In this document: piece after piece, positions 9,635 through 20,131 of the stretch
Position numbering within the stretch: position 1 is the first letter of the stretch
Layout of the letters: each line of letters opens with the position of its first letter
Source of the DNA: Basidiobolus meristosporus CBS 931.73
Taxonomy: Eukaryota; Basidiobolomycota; Basidiobolomycetes; Basidiobolales; Basidiobolaceae
Direction: 5' to 3'
NCBI GenBank assembly: GCA_002104905.1
Contig: MCFE01000846.1
Coordinates: forward strand, 1-30,645
DNA length: 30,645 nucleotides
Program-made: the position numbers and the translations under genes
The notes under the pieces: generated by a model
What the model saw: only the letters and a program-made list of their open reading frames with translations
Database searches by the model: none
What the model was told of the DNA's origin: nothing

Positions 9635-10035
9635 CAATGGGTGAGTGCCAATTGAGTGTACACCCTCTTCAAAAGGTCCCCCACCATCATATTGAACACA
9701 AAAAGGACAAGCCCCAACAATGTTTGCAAGATAAAGAAGCAAGACTTTATCACGCTATAGCACCTTTTCTTGTTCTCCAACCCTCCCAAGGAACTTACTC
9801 AGAACACTATGATTTGCCAACTATTTTGCTCTGTGGAAAACATTCCTTGAGCAGCTCAAGCTGCACCCCACTCTGCCACCAAATGGTATCAGGTATTTGC
9901 CCATGACCCCCTTGAAAGTGACAACCAGCAATGGTACAATGGTGACTCCCCATGCTCTGTGAGCAAAATCAACCCTGGAGAAGCAAGTTAGTCAAAGAAC
10001 TTCAAGGACAAAGCTCCCTCTTAACCCCTGGGATA
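9635..10035 (+). other. Gypsy-3 region between accessory ORF and right LTR
   Basis: A frame from 9637 (MGECQLSVHPLQKVPHHH) is open to 9906 and could be a continuation of the accessory gene after a frameshift or stop; it is rich in His, Ser and Cys. I cannot assign a function. No convincing polypurine tract is seen directly before the right LTR, where the sequence reads CCCCTGGGATA, so the plus-strand primer has probably decayed. Confidence 0.35.
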
Positions 10036-10405
10036 TGTGAGTGCTAATTGCAGTACCCACTCTTTGCCCAAGAGTTCTCCCCAGAGTCCTACCAAAAGTC
10101 CCCCAGTATCCTCCCTATGATTCCCCACGTGCCCTCCCTCCTATCCCTGCCCTTATCTAGTTAGAACACTAACCATAACAGGAAGGTGTTCACACCCCTA
10201 TTTTATAGCACATTGTCTATTATCTAAGCCCCCCCTGAATGACATATATATATACCCAATTGAACCAAGTGAAGGGGATTTGGATGGAATAAACACAAGT
10301 CTTTATTACCTTGCTACCTTCTATAGGAAGCTATTCAGAACCAAGTGGTACTGACTTGACCTACAAGCTCTCCCACTCACCAAGTACAGTCAGTAATAAC
10401 CCACA
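10036..10405 (+). repeat. Gypsy-3 right (3') LTR
   Basis: The repeat is the partner of 3787-4155, starting TGTGAG and ending CCCACA, 370 bp long. It differs from the left LTR at about 21 positions by my reading, spread along the length. Confidence 0.92.
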
Positions 10406-10410
10406 ATATA
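10406..10410. repeat. Gypsy-3 target site duplication, right (ATATA)
   Basis: This is the second copy of the five-base duplication; see 3782-3786. Confidence 0.8.
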
Positions 10411-11302
10411 TACCACTGTAGAATCACCCTTTTTTATTTGCTTACCCACTACTACCTTGGGTATTACATATATATCTTGAGTCAAAAAAAATTATGGCCT
10501 CCTGTGTACTAACCTCTACAAATGCACACACCTGCCACAATTTACATACTTCTATCACCTCAACTTTACAGCTTTTTAGTGTGATACTTGCAAAGTTGCC
10601 AAATACCTTGTACTGCTGGTAACATATACATCTTGCAAACATATGCTTGTTTGTTGCCACTACTGCCATGAATACCTTGTGAATATCTGCAAAGAACTTC
10701 TTGGTATTTGGCCAATATAGTCCCTCTCCCTGCTGGATTCTAGTCCCCCTTATAGGTACACTCTGGCTTTTGTTTGTGTGAATTCTGTATTGAATGGTGT
10801 AGAAGTTGGCTTGTGACCATGAGAAATCAGGCATACCTTGGCAGAGTTTTCAAAATAAAAATTAGTTGCTTGTTGCACCCAACCCAACTTTGAATTATTC
10901 AACTAATTCCCTACTGATTGGGACGGCTTAGCTTCTTAATGCCATAGGCATTGGTGTCTCCATGTGCACAATTATCCTTGATATGTTCCAACTCTTCCTG
11001 GCTGTCTTCCATGTGCCAACTCATCATATCCATGACAGACTGAATATAATATTCCTGATGAGATTGGGATATGGTAGTACCTGCAACTTGACTTGTCTTC
11101 CTATCTCCCCACACATCTGCTCCATAGGAAACTCCCAAAAGGTGAAGCAAGGCCCAATATTCTCCACACACAATGCAAGCTGGAGTAGAGAATGGATACA
11201 GTAGCCACAGAGATCTATGTGTTAAGCTTTATGTTTGTTGTATAGCCACTCAAATCCTGTCACAAACTCCTTGCACAGCAGTTCTAGATATGTCAAGTAG
11301 GC

Positions 11303-11305
11303 ATT
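11303..11305. repeat. Target duplication ATT, left of foldback element 1
   Basis: ATT at 11303-11305 is repeated at 12040-12042. The unoccupied relative near 3158-3162 has a single ATT in the same sequence context, which confirms the boundary. Confidence 0.85.
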
Positions 11306-12039
11306 AGACTTGTTCCGTTGGATAGTGCCACATTGAGCCATGAGTGCCAAATGATGTCATAGTGTGCCAGGGAGGCCAAATGAGCCTATACTTGGCCACA
11401 GAGTGTGAAAAAGAGCTCAGCATCTTCATGCAAGGCTGCCCCTGTGTTTCACCTATGATGTAGCAGAAAATTCACTCTTTGATGTTTTTTTGTGGATCAA
11501 TGTTGTGCAGGATGTGAAAGAGCACAGAAGAACTGAAGACATGCATCAGGTACACAATACCCATGGCACTCTGAATCTAGCTCCTGTGGCTTGTAGCATG
11601 TCACAAAAATACATGGCACTATCTTGGTCCACTGGTACTATCTGGCACTATAATTGCTTTGTATAGATCTTACTTTAGGGCTAATAATTAAATATAGTGC
11701 CAGATAGTACCAGAGGACCAAGAAAGTGCCATGTATTTTTGTGGCATACTACAAGCCACAGGAGCTGGATTCAGAGTGCCATGGGTATTGCGTACCTGAT
11801 GCATGTCTTCAGTTCTTCTGTGCTCTTACACATCCTGCACTACATTGACCTAAAAAAAAAGGTCACAAAATGGATTTTCTCCAACACAATGAGTGAAACA
11901 CAGGGGCAGCTTTGCATGAAGATGCTGAGCTCTATTTCACACTCTGTGGCCAAGTATAGGCTCATTTGGCCTCCCTGGCACACTAAGGCATCATTTGGCA
12001 CTCATGGCTCAATGTGGCACTATCCAACGGAACAAGTCT
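11306..12039. mobile_element. Foldback MITE 1 (734 bp, 346-bp arms)
   Basis: The element starts AGACTTGTTCCGTTGG and ends with the inverse. The arms at 11306-11651 and 11694-12039 are both 346 bases and complementary over most of their length, around a 42-base AT-rich centre. It has no coding capacity; the ORF at 11697-12044 is just one arm read through. It sits in the Tnp2 pseudogene, flanked by ATT. The ends match those of the PIF-like element at 13962-18115, so it is probably mobilised by that family. A single transcript would fold into a long hairpin. Confidence 0.92.
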
Positions 12040-12042
12040 ATT
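12040..12042. repeat. Target duplication ATT, right of foldback element 1
   Basis: This is the second copy of the three-base duplication described at 11303-11305. Confidence 0.85.
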
Positions 12043-13865
12043 GATGATCTGCTTCTGGATAAATATTCCTACAATGTCCACATATGACTCCCAAGGCTTC
12101 CAATGTACTCTTGGTAGGAATGGCTTCAGCATACCACTTGAATAAATATATATCCAGCTCATCCAGTCTTTGCATTTATATTGCTGCATATGCATATGAA
12201 TGTTAATTGGAACCCATACAAAGTACTTGGGGTAGCAGATACTCTGTAATATCTTGCCAACTCTTTCAGATTTCTCTGGTATTTCAGAGTGCTCATTTAG
12301 CTTGAAATGCTCCATGTACAACTTGGTCATCAGTATAGGGATATTGTTAAAAAGCAAATGCATTGCTACCAGTGGAAAGCTTTTGCTTCAACACATCCCT
12401 GTATCTTAAGTATCTCTTGTTTCCAATTGATTCCAAATTCTGTCCAATAGCTTATAGCTTGCCAACTTGGCTGCAATTGCATGCTGACTTCTGTATGTTC
12501 TCTCTGTGTATAGATAATGTTCTTAGTGCTGGTGCATGGGGAATAATAATTTGTGTGCATTGTGAGTAAATCCCCTGGATCTCACACATTTGACAGCAAC
12601 ACCATCCATTATGCCCAGAAAACCTGATATCTTGCTGATGGCTAGGGTATGTTCAATGCAGAAAATATTATGCACTTTACATGATGGCTATTCACTGTTA
12701 TCCTGCTGGCAAGCATACAAGACTCATTCAGCAATGGATACAGGTAGCTATCCAGGTTGGACAGTGATTTAGGCCCAGATATCAGTGAGACAACCATTAG
12801 ATTAGTGCTCTGATACCATAAGCTGGGCAGCAGATTCAGATTGATGATAATCAGTGGCCAGCAGGATTTTCTGGTAGTGTACTAGTTTAATGAGAATCTA
12901 TCAAGTGCCAAAGCAAAGGCATGGTCATACATACCTTCAGAGTTGCCCTTGCTTCTTAGCTGTTTGTAATGTTTGCCATTGAATATATTGGATATGTTTG
13001 CGCTTGGTTGATCCTGAGTGGGGTACTGTATAGCTTTGCAATACTTGTTGGACTGCATCAGTTTCCTCAGAAGGGGTATGGCTAGAATATATCTGGAGTG
13101 TGAACAATGTTTTCCCTCAATGGTTGTGGATTCCTGACAATTTAGATACATCACAATGGTAGGATTCTTGGATGTGGATGCCATACAACTATTAACACAT
13201 GCTAGAATCAGGACAGTCCCTGGATCATATGCTTCTAGCTGCATGATGGTTGTCCACTTGTACCATGTACATGGTAAGTTGCATCCTGATATGATTTTGG
13301 CAAGAAGTAGTATTAAATCCTCAAGGCCCCCATTACTGATATTAGTGGAAACACACCACTTCTCTAGCCAGAACATTACATCATTCACCAGTAGATTGAT
13401 TACTGGGTTCACTTGGCTCCATATAGTATCCTTGGCACTTGTTTCAATGGGTGTTGTCTCATTGCATATAGGGATTTGACTGGGCTCATATGTGGTACTG
13501 TTGTCAGGGGAGATAGGCTCAAAATCTATAAGTGAACCTTCTTTGTCAGAGCTACCACTCTGCATGTCATATTCAGAAGGCTGAGGTGAGCCTAAAGGCA
13601 TCACTAACTCACCTGACTTAGTTTGCGCAAGGTGACAAAGACTGCCAGGTGCCAATATAGAAATATCAACTGGCTGGCAAGATAATGTTAGTACAGTAGT
13701 GACCAATGACTGGTCAATTATGACTTGTGTGGCAAAACACTGGCCACAATCCTTGTAATACTTCCCATGCTGTCTGCATACTTCATGGCTGAGAGACTTG
13801 CCACAATAGCCACATGGTCTTTTTTCTTTTCTCTTATGGCATTGAGTCAAAGTAGTCTTGTTCAT

Positions 13866-13961
13866 GGGGCAATCAGTTTGACCTTCAACAATGTAATGCT
13901 ATTATATCACCTTTTGGTCAATACTAATGTGAACTTAAAGCAGTCTTGTATTTGCAACATC
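13866..13961. promoter_or_regulatory. Upstream region of Tnp2 copy 2, cut by the PIF-like element
   Basis: These 96 bases match 115-211 in copy 1 and represent the 5' flank of the Tnp2 gene. The shared divergent promoter region continues at 18116 on the other side of the PIF-like insertion. No clear TATA box was seen for the minus-strand gene. Confidence 0.45.
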
Positions 13962-14640
13962 AGGCTTGTTCCATTGTACTGTGCCAGGGTGCTTGGCACA
14001 ATCTGTGACCTCTAAGCACATTTGGGCTCAAAATTGTAGCTATCAGTAGGCAGGATCACTCTTGGACAGTTTTGCACCATGAGGGACATTCTTGCACACT
14101 ATGGCACAATCTGACACAATGAGGTTGGCACAAATGGTTGTGCCATCTCTTCATGTTTGCATCAAGTGTACTATTGGATACTGCTATTATGGTAGGTAAA
14201 ATTTGGTATTAGGATATGTTTCTTTAATGTAAATGGAACTAAATGCATATCACACTATAAACTACACTGATACTTACCATTTTGGCTACCTTCACTCCAA
14301 ATGGATGATATATCAGTGGTTAATTGGTCCAAAAGTATCCTGAAGCTGTCAGCCCTCAATTGGCTCTTTGACCACTACACAAGCTACCTGATTTGCCATC
14401 AAATATCCCATTTTGCCCATTAAGCAAGTAAGTCCCTGATCCTAGTGATTGGACAAGGTAACATAGCTAGCACGCAACTAATGTATAGGTGCAAATCAGA
14501 TCAAATGGCTGCACAGGTGCCACTGATGATGTCTACATATGCAGGGTGTTTATTAATAGGGGTCTTGTCTCAAATGTGAGACAACCTTGATATTGCTTAT
14601 ATCAGGAATTTAGTGATCACTGATTTACGGTGGCTTGAAG
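13962..14640. other. PIF-like element, left subterminal region, no gene seen
   Basis: This contains the terminal inverted repeat and numerous TGGCA/TGCCA pairs within the first 200 bases, which may be transposase binding sites. No coding frame is convincing. The 5' end of the second gene relic lies to the right. Confidence 0.4.
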
Positions 14641-14644
14641 CAGA

Positions 14645-15969
14645 TTGCAAAAAAAAGGAGTTGTTTGGATCATGACAAATAATAGCAATTCAATGCAATT
14701 ACATCATCCTCTCCTAGGTCTTTTTCTCACAGGGATTACTACTGAAGCATTTGGTGGTGATTCACTTTGCACATCTAAACTACTTTCTTGCTGCCTATCC
14801 TCTTCACTACTTGTGTATTTACAGTCAGTGTTTTGCCTCCTAGTTGATGAGTGCAATGCTGCAGCTTGGCTGTGCTGAATTGCTCCAGATGATGCAACTG
14901 AGCTAGCCTGCAGTGCTATGTGCTGATGCGTTCTTTGATTTGCCAAAGGCTCTGGTGGTGGAGGCACTTCACATGGGTCATCATCAGCCAGTTCACCAGA
15001 AGAAACTTGCTGATGGTCAGGTGTAATGGCACACGCAGATGTGACTTAATGCGCTGGCATGGCCCTTGGCTGAGTTCAATGTGTTGCCACTTGCTGAAAC
15101 AACTTGACCTGCTCCAATGGACTCATGTGTTTTTGTGCAGTTTGGCAGGTTCTGGTGATTTTGCTCTGAAGTGTGCACGTTGACCCCTCATGCATTGACT
15201 TGATGCAGGGCACTCTTGTGAAGGGTGTTGGCATATTTTGGAATAACATGTGCCAGCACGCTGAAGTTGCAAGTGATGGTTAGGAATCCAGCAAGGCATG
15301 CTAGCGCAATCTAGATACTGTTGCTTGCAGTCTGTATTCTTCCTCTTGAAGCTCACCTTCTGATTCCTCAAGGTATTCACTTACACTCTGTCTGGTACTT
15401 TGAAACTGTTGCCTGGATGGGTCCTGTGTATATGGCTCTCAGAAGCCACTTAGCTCTACTAATATATCACATAATACATTAGTCATTTGAGGCAAAAACT
15501 CATACAAAATCTCTTTGGTTCCCAAACTTGAGGCACAAACAGACACATCTGGCCTGTACTAAGCAAACTGTGTGCAAAATTGTTCCTGCATGGCTTCCTT
15601 ATCAAATTCCTTTGCTCTCAGCTCATTATTGACTTCAATACTTGTCTTGTTATATATTTTCCAACATACATCCTCTGGCATCTTGATGTAGATCTCATGC
15701 CACAGCTTTCTACTCAGGTTCTTCCATCTCTGTTGACTCTCTAAGGTATATAGTTCTGCTATATTAATGAGTAGTGCCCAAATATCTGTATGAAGGCTCA
15801 TCATAGACACTTGGGCCATACTGAATTCATTTGACAAGAGCTCAAATGGATCTGACATTGACCTTTCCAGTCCAGACCACACTTGTGAGCTGGGGGATGG
15901 GTTTTGTCTGGGCTGTACTAAAGATGAGTTGAGACTTGGTATAGGGATCATTGTGTTGGGTTTGGACAC
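14645..15969 (-). pseudogene. PIF-like element second gene (possible DNA-binding accessory), relic
   Basis: Three minus-strand frames (15969-15559, 15380-15123 and 14967-14704) line up in order and could be pieces of one decayed gene. The first has its earliest ATG at 15951 and contains a charged segment (RWKNLSRKLWHEIYIKMPED). The last ends in a basic cluster (VRKRPRRG), which could be a nuclear localisation signal. PIF/Harbinger elements usually encode a Myb/SANT-like partner besides the transposase, and this gene lies divergent from the transposase. I do not see a clear Myb signature, so the assignment is an inference. Confidence 0.35.
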
Positions 15970-16009
15970 TTACACAGTAGTGTATTGGCATCAATCTGGT
16001 CTAATATGA

Positions 16010-16012
16010 AAT
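16010..16012. repeat. Target duplication AAT, left of foldback element 2
   Basis: AAT at 16010-16012 is repeated at 16747-16749 directly after the element. Same size and AT-rich composition as for element 1. Confidence 0.8.
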
Positions 16013-16746
16013 AGACTTGTTCCATTGGATAGTGCCACATTGAGCCATGAGTGCCAAATGATGCCATAGTGTGCCTGAGAGGTCAAGTGAGCCTATACTT
16101 GGCCACAGAGTGTGAAACATAGCTCTGCATCTTCATGTAAAGCAGCCCCTGTGTTTCACCCATTGCACAGGAGAAAATCCATTTTTTGACCTTTTTTTGT
16201 GGATCAATGTAGCTCAGGATGTGTAAGAGCACAGGTGAGCTGAAGATATGCATCTAGTACTCAATACCCATGGCACTCTGAATCTAGCTCCTATAGCTTG
16301 TATCATGTCACAAAAATGAATGGCACTATCTTGGTTCACTGGTACTATCTGGCACTATAAGTGCTTTGTATAGATCTTACTTTAGGGCTAATATTTAATT
16401 ATATTGCCAGAGAGTACCAGTGGACCAAGATAGTGCCATTCATTTTTGTGACATGATACAAGCCACAGGAGCTAGATTCAGAGTGCCATGGGTATTGAGT
16501 ACTAGATGTATATCTTCAATCTGCTTGTGCTCTGACACATCCTGCACAACATTGATCCAAAAAAAAAGGTCAAAAAATGGATTTTCTCCAACACAATGGG
16601 TGAAACACAGGGGCTGCTTTGCATGAAGATGCGGAGCTATGTTTCACAGTCTGTGGCCAGGAAGAGGCTCACTTGGCCTCTCTGGCACACTATGGCATCA
16701 TTTGGCACTCATGGCTCAATGTGGCACTATCCAACGGAACAAGTCT
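16013..16746. mobile_element. Foldback MITE 2 (734 bp, 346-bp arms)
   Basis: This has the same architecture as the element at 11306-12039: arms at 16013-16358 and 16401-16746, each 346 bases, with a 42-base centre. It starts AGACTTGTTCCATTGG and is flanked by AAT. It differs from element 1 at perhaps one base in ten. It is nested in the PIF-like transposon between its two gene relics. No coding capacity. Confidence 0.92.
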
Positions 16747-16749
16747 AAT
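16747..16749. repeat. Target duplication AAT, right of foldback element 2
   Basis: This is the second copy of the three-base duplication described at 16010-16012. Confidence 0.8.
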
Positions 16750-17099
16750 ATATATGAAAACTAATGTAATTGTTGAGTTTTCCATATATTATGGATGATG
16801 CATCTTGGATTTCATTGACACAGATCAGATCACATCAACTGCAGATTTCCTATTTGCTCATAGACTTATGAGTAAAACACCAATAAAAATGTCAAGTCAT
16901 TGGTTGAGGATGATTTTTGTGACATGATGATGGGATACATGGCAATTGATGGAGATATATTCTTAATGCATAAAATATCAAATAAATAATGCTGATCATG
17001 CCAAATCAATTCATTTCACCTCAGCCCAATCACTACCAATTTTCATATGACTTACTCATCTGAATGGTCTTTTCTTATCAACCCCATCACTACCACTTG

Positions 17100-17830
17100 A
17101 TTTCCTTTTGACACACTAGAGGAAACCTTTACTTAGTACTGTGGACCATCTACCCCAATCTACTCAAGAAGATCCCTTGTTAAGCTTCTCTGCTATTACA
17201 AGAACTATTGCCCTACAAGGTTTCATCCTACTATCCATGGCAACAGAAGTCCTAGAAGCTTTCATTCCCAGCTGAGAGCAATGGAGAAGCACCTTGCAGA
17301 GGGTATGAATGACTTAGAGCAAGCTTGGAGTACTAGGCTCAGAAGCTCCAATAGACTTCTATATCCTGGAGTGCTCAGCAACAGGTTCCATATAAGGAGT
17401 ATTTTGGATGCCTTCCCAGTCAGGAATAACAGATCTTCTAGAGGGCAGAGGCACTTTTATTCTGGCAGGTACAAGGCACACTGTGTGAAGTTTCAAGCAC
17501 TTTCTGACATTGAGGGTAACATCATCTGGTTTAGTGAACCCTTTGCTGGAAGTGGATATGACAAAGCACTCAGGGTAGAGAATGATCCAGAATTCAGTAG
17601 AGGGGAGAAAAGTATGGCAGACTTAGCTTATATAGGAGAGGATTGTCAGAGATTAGGATGCATTACAGCTTATAGGAAGCCAAGGAAACGGTGTGCCTAG
17701 CAGGAAGCAGAAGCTCTACAATGAGATATTTAATTATTTCAGAGTGAGGGTAGAGCATACATTTGGATATCTGAAGTTATTCAGCATATTTGAAGGTTAA
17801 TATAGAGGAAAGTCATGTATAGGAGAAAAC
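17100..17830 (+). pseudogene. PIF/Harbinger DDE transposase relic
   Basis: The frame 17281-17700 holds the core of a DDE_4-type nuclease. A block starting SILDAFPVRNN supplies the first Asp, and YSGRYKAHCVKFQAL matches the RKYKxHxxKFQ signature. PFAGSGYDKALR matches the G-x-x-HD block with the second Asp. A frameshift near 17680 leads to KLYNEIFNYFRVRVEHTFG, which carries the final Glu in the R-x-x-VE-x-x-FG motif, followed by a stop at about 17797. The enzyme would cut and paste the element. The upstream part (before 17281) is poorly preserved. Confidence 0.78.
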
Positions 17831-18164
17831 AGCTGAATAGGTAAAATAGTTAAGATAATTATGAATGCACAGTACATTCATACAAGAAGACATCCACTGA
17901 GAGAAATGTGTCTGGTGCATTGTGAAGAGTAAATAAAGCAAGAAAAGCACTAATCTGAGCAATATGAGTAAGATGGAGTAAGATTACCAGTAACTGTATC
18001 CTACCACTGGCATTATGGTAGAAATTTTAGAGCCAGAAAGTGCCATCAAGTGCCAGATTAATCTGGCAATATAGTCAGGTTGGCACATTGTGGCACTTTC
18101 CAATGGAACAAGTCTATTGCACCTACATGAATGTAAGATTCAATGATGACCCTCCATAGTGCTA

Positions 18165-18689
18165 TGAACAGTCACAAGGCCGGAGAGTAGGGCTAGGCAA
18201 GGCAGGACAAAAAAAGGACTTAGGTGTGGATCAACAAGGCAAGGTGGATTTCCAAGGCAAGGCTGTTTATTCAAGACCTATGTTTATCAGACTGAGGAAT
18301 ACCTAAGGGGGATAGGACTATATATACTTTTTGGCTATACTGATGCCAAGAGATATTAGCTAATACTAACGGGCCTGTGGGGTGAGGCACAGCAGCAGTG
18401 CTGGGGATAATAATATAGAAGGCAAGGCACTGAGACAGGATGGGGAAATGGATTGGGTCACCTGATCATGTGACTAAGTTGTGTGACCTGGTATTTCCAT
18501 ATATGGTACTGGACTACAAGAAAAAACAATGGGGACTTCCATGGAATGTTCCATTGTGTAACAATGGTTTGGAATGGTCAGGAACTTTCTGGAAGGTGGT
18601 AGAAGGTTCCAGGAGGAATCTCTTAGAAATAGAGCTAGGAAGCTGAAACTTGGCATGGGTGTTCATGGTTGTCATGTGATCATGACACA
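18165..18689 (-). mobile_element. Probable solo LTR, minus orientation, inside element A copy 2
   Basis: This block is absent from copy 1. In minus orientation it begins TGTGTCATG and ends CTGTTCA. It has a TATA-like AGTATATATAGTCC at about 18336-18323 and a TTGAATAAACAG polyadenylation-like motif at about 18276-18265, the order expected in an LTR. The segment next to the end has repeated CAAGGCAAGG motifs (18195-18265). I cannot find a matching target duplication, and the exact borders may be off by several bases, so an ordinary deletion in copy 1 is the alternative. Confidence 0.45.
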
Positions 18690-19786
18690 TAATAAGCATT
18701 ATAAATAAAGTTGTGGCACCATATACACTCATATATGGAACACTATTTCCCCTTTGGTTTGACTCACTTCCTTATATATGCTGCCAAAAAATAAAGCAAA
18801 GTTGTCTGGTTCCCAACCAAACCCCACTGCTGATGGCAACAGAGGAATGGTTGGACAACAGCTTGCTTTGACATTCAGTGCAACAAGCAGAAAAAGGCCC
18901 TGTGGACATTGTTCTCATTGAGGGTAATAATGCGGAATCTTCAGGCTCTCAGTCAAGTAGGCAATCAAGAACCTTTGCAGAGCCACAAGCTGACCATTAT
19001 GCTCAAGCAGATGAGTATGTAGCAAATGCAGTATCCTCAGTTGAAGACCAGCAAGAGGTTGTCATAGCATCAACACCACCCATATTAGCAAGTATGTTGT
19101 CAGCTCATACTAAAGCATTAATGAAGCAATTAGCTGCAGTGGCTGATAAGATACATGCAAAGTCCCAGAGAAATCAGGAAATAGTCCAGAAATAGGATGA
19201 GTAGCTTAAACATGTAGAGCAATCAATATCCCAGGTAGAGTAAGCAGTATCTTTGCTGCAAAGAAGGAACTCAAGTAGTGCAATGTCACAGCCTAGAATT
19301 GAGCCATTTCCAAATGTAACAGCAGAGGAACACCATACAGTCTATAAAGCACAACAGTGCCCAAAGATAAAGACTACAGAAATTTCTATCACAGCGTGGG
19401 AGGGAGACCATGTGGTGCTTGTACCCAAGCCTAAAAATCAAAAGACATTGAAGATCTGTGAAGCTGTTGAGTGCAATAATGAAGGGTGGGGTAATATTTA
19501 AGAGGCTGTCAGAAGTCTAGCTCACCATCACTTTAAGGCTGGCATACCATGGGACCATCAGGAACTCAAGGCCAAGCAGAACGCACTTTAATTGCTCCAC
19601 AAGCATTATCCTGGATTCAATCAGGATAGCAGATTTTGGGACACCATTGGTATGCTAAGAAAGTATCTTAAGAATAGCAGAAAATATCATAGGCAGAAGA
19701 ACAAGGGTGTCATGGCTAAAAGCCAGCAGCTTCCTCAAGAGCTCATTACAAGCAAGGCCAAAGCTCCAGACAAGCATCAAGGAGAC

Positions 19787-20131
19787 ATCAGGTAGCTGGA
19801 AGTGTGCCAATTGGGCACAAGTAGGCAGACACAGATGCACAAGTACAACATTTATCACAGAAAAAGTGTGGTACCACTCAAGAAGCACTCAGTCAAAGTA
19901 GCAGTGAAGGACCTGGCAGTAATAAAAACCAGCCGCTTTTACAGCAGTCTGTACAACTACAGTTGCAAGCTCAAAACAAGCGGAAAAGAAAAATCAGGTG
20001 GCCAGCAGAGTGCCAGCAAGGGACAAGCAGGCCAAAACAGATGCATCAGAGCAGAATTTATCCAGGAGAAAATGTAGCTCTATACAAGAAGCACTCATAC
20101 AAAGCTGCAGTGAAAGACCTGGCAGTGATAA
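19787..20131 (+). repeat. Diverged direct duplication, period 206 bp
   Basis: The segments 19787-19925 and 19993-20131 align at a constant offset of 206 bases. Landmarks are ATCAGGT, AGAAGCACTCA and GACCTGGCAGT in both. Because 206 is not a multiple of three, the two copies read in different frames, so the duplication may itself have helped break the gene. Confidence 0.75.

Larger units (their letters stand above)
3787..10405 (+). mobile_element. Gypsy-3 LTR retrotransposon, internally deleted
   Basis: The element has two LTRs of about 370 bp, a primer binding site, gag, protease, reverse transcriptase, RNase H and integrase relics in Ty3/Gypsy order, then an additional open frame before the right LTR. 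It is flanked by ATATA duplications. The LTRs differ at roughly one position in eighteen by my count, so it is not young. Large internal deletions removed the catalytic half of reverse transcriptase and most of the integrase core, and a foreign 1071-bp LTR sits in RNase H. It cannot move by itself. Confidence 0.92.
10442..13865 (-). pseudogene. Tnp2-type En/Spm (CACTA) transposase, copy 2, decayed
   Basis: Transposase of the Tnp2 class cuts and moves En/Spm elements. The minus strand starts with ATG at 13865 and a zinc finger-like segment (CGYCGKSLSHEVCRQH), and is open for 327 codons to 12882. It then shows family motifs across several frames: GPKSLSNLDSYLYPLL at about 12775-12725, corresponding to the GPK...fL.PL.dEL block of Tnp2; SKISGFLG at about 12640-12617, corresponding to the PA.RKisGF.GH block; and KDWMSWIYIYSSG with LPRVHWKPW at about 12160-12090. 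The carboxy end is the frame 10834-10442. It contains stops, frameshifts and a 734-bp insertion at 11306-12039. The family call comes from motif order, not from a search. Confidence 0.72.
13962..18115. mobile_element. PIF/Harbinger-like DNA transposon with nested MITE
   Basis: The ends are inverted: AGGCTTGTTCCATTG at the left and the inverse of AGACTTGTTCCATTGG at the right, with a further subterminal TGCCA-rich similarity. The flanks are ATC (13959-13961) and ATT (18116-18118). The empty site in copy 1 near 208-216 has ATT, so the left copy probably mutated by one base. Without the 734-bp MITE inside, the element would be about 3.4 kb. It carries a DDE transposase relic on plus and another gene relic on minus, the two-gene plan typical of PIF/Harbinger elements. 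Confidence 0.75.

Noticed and set aside
11697-12044. 115-codon plus-strand frame
   Set aside because: It lies in one arm of the palindromic foldback element; the arm structure and target duplication explain the sequence without a gene.
12882-13865. A host zinc-finger gene
   Set aside because: The frame looks intact over 327 codons, but it continues into Tnp2 motifs downstream on the same strand and has a second copy at the window start next to element A, so it belongs to the transposon.
18195-18265. CRISPR-like or satellite array from repeated CAAGGCAAGG
   Set aside because: The repeats are short, irregular and few, without unique spacers, and lie in a probable LTR.
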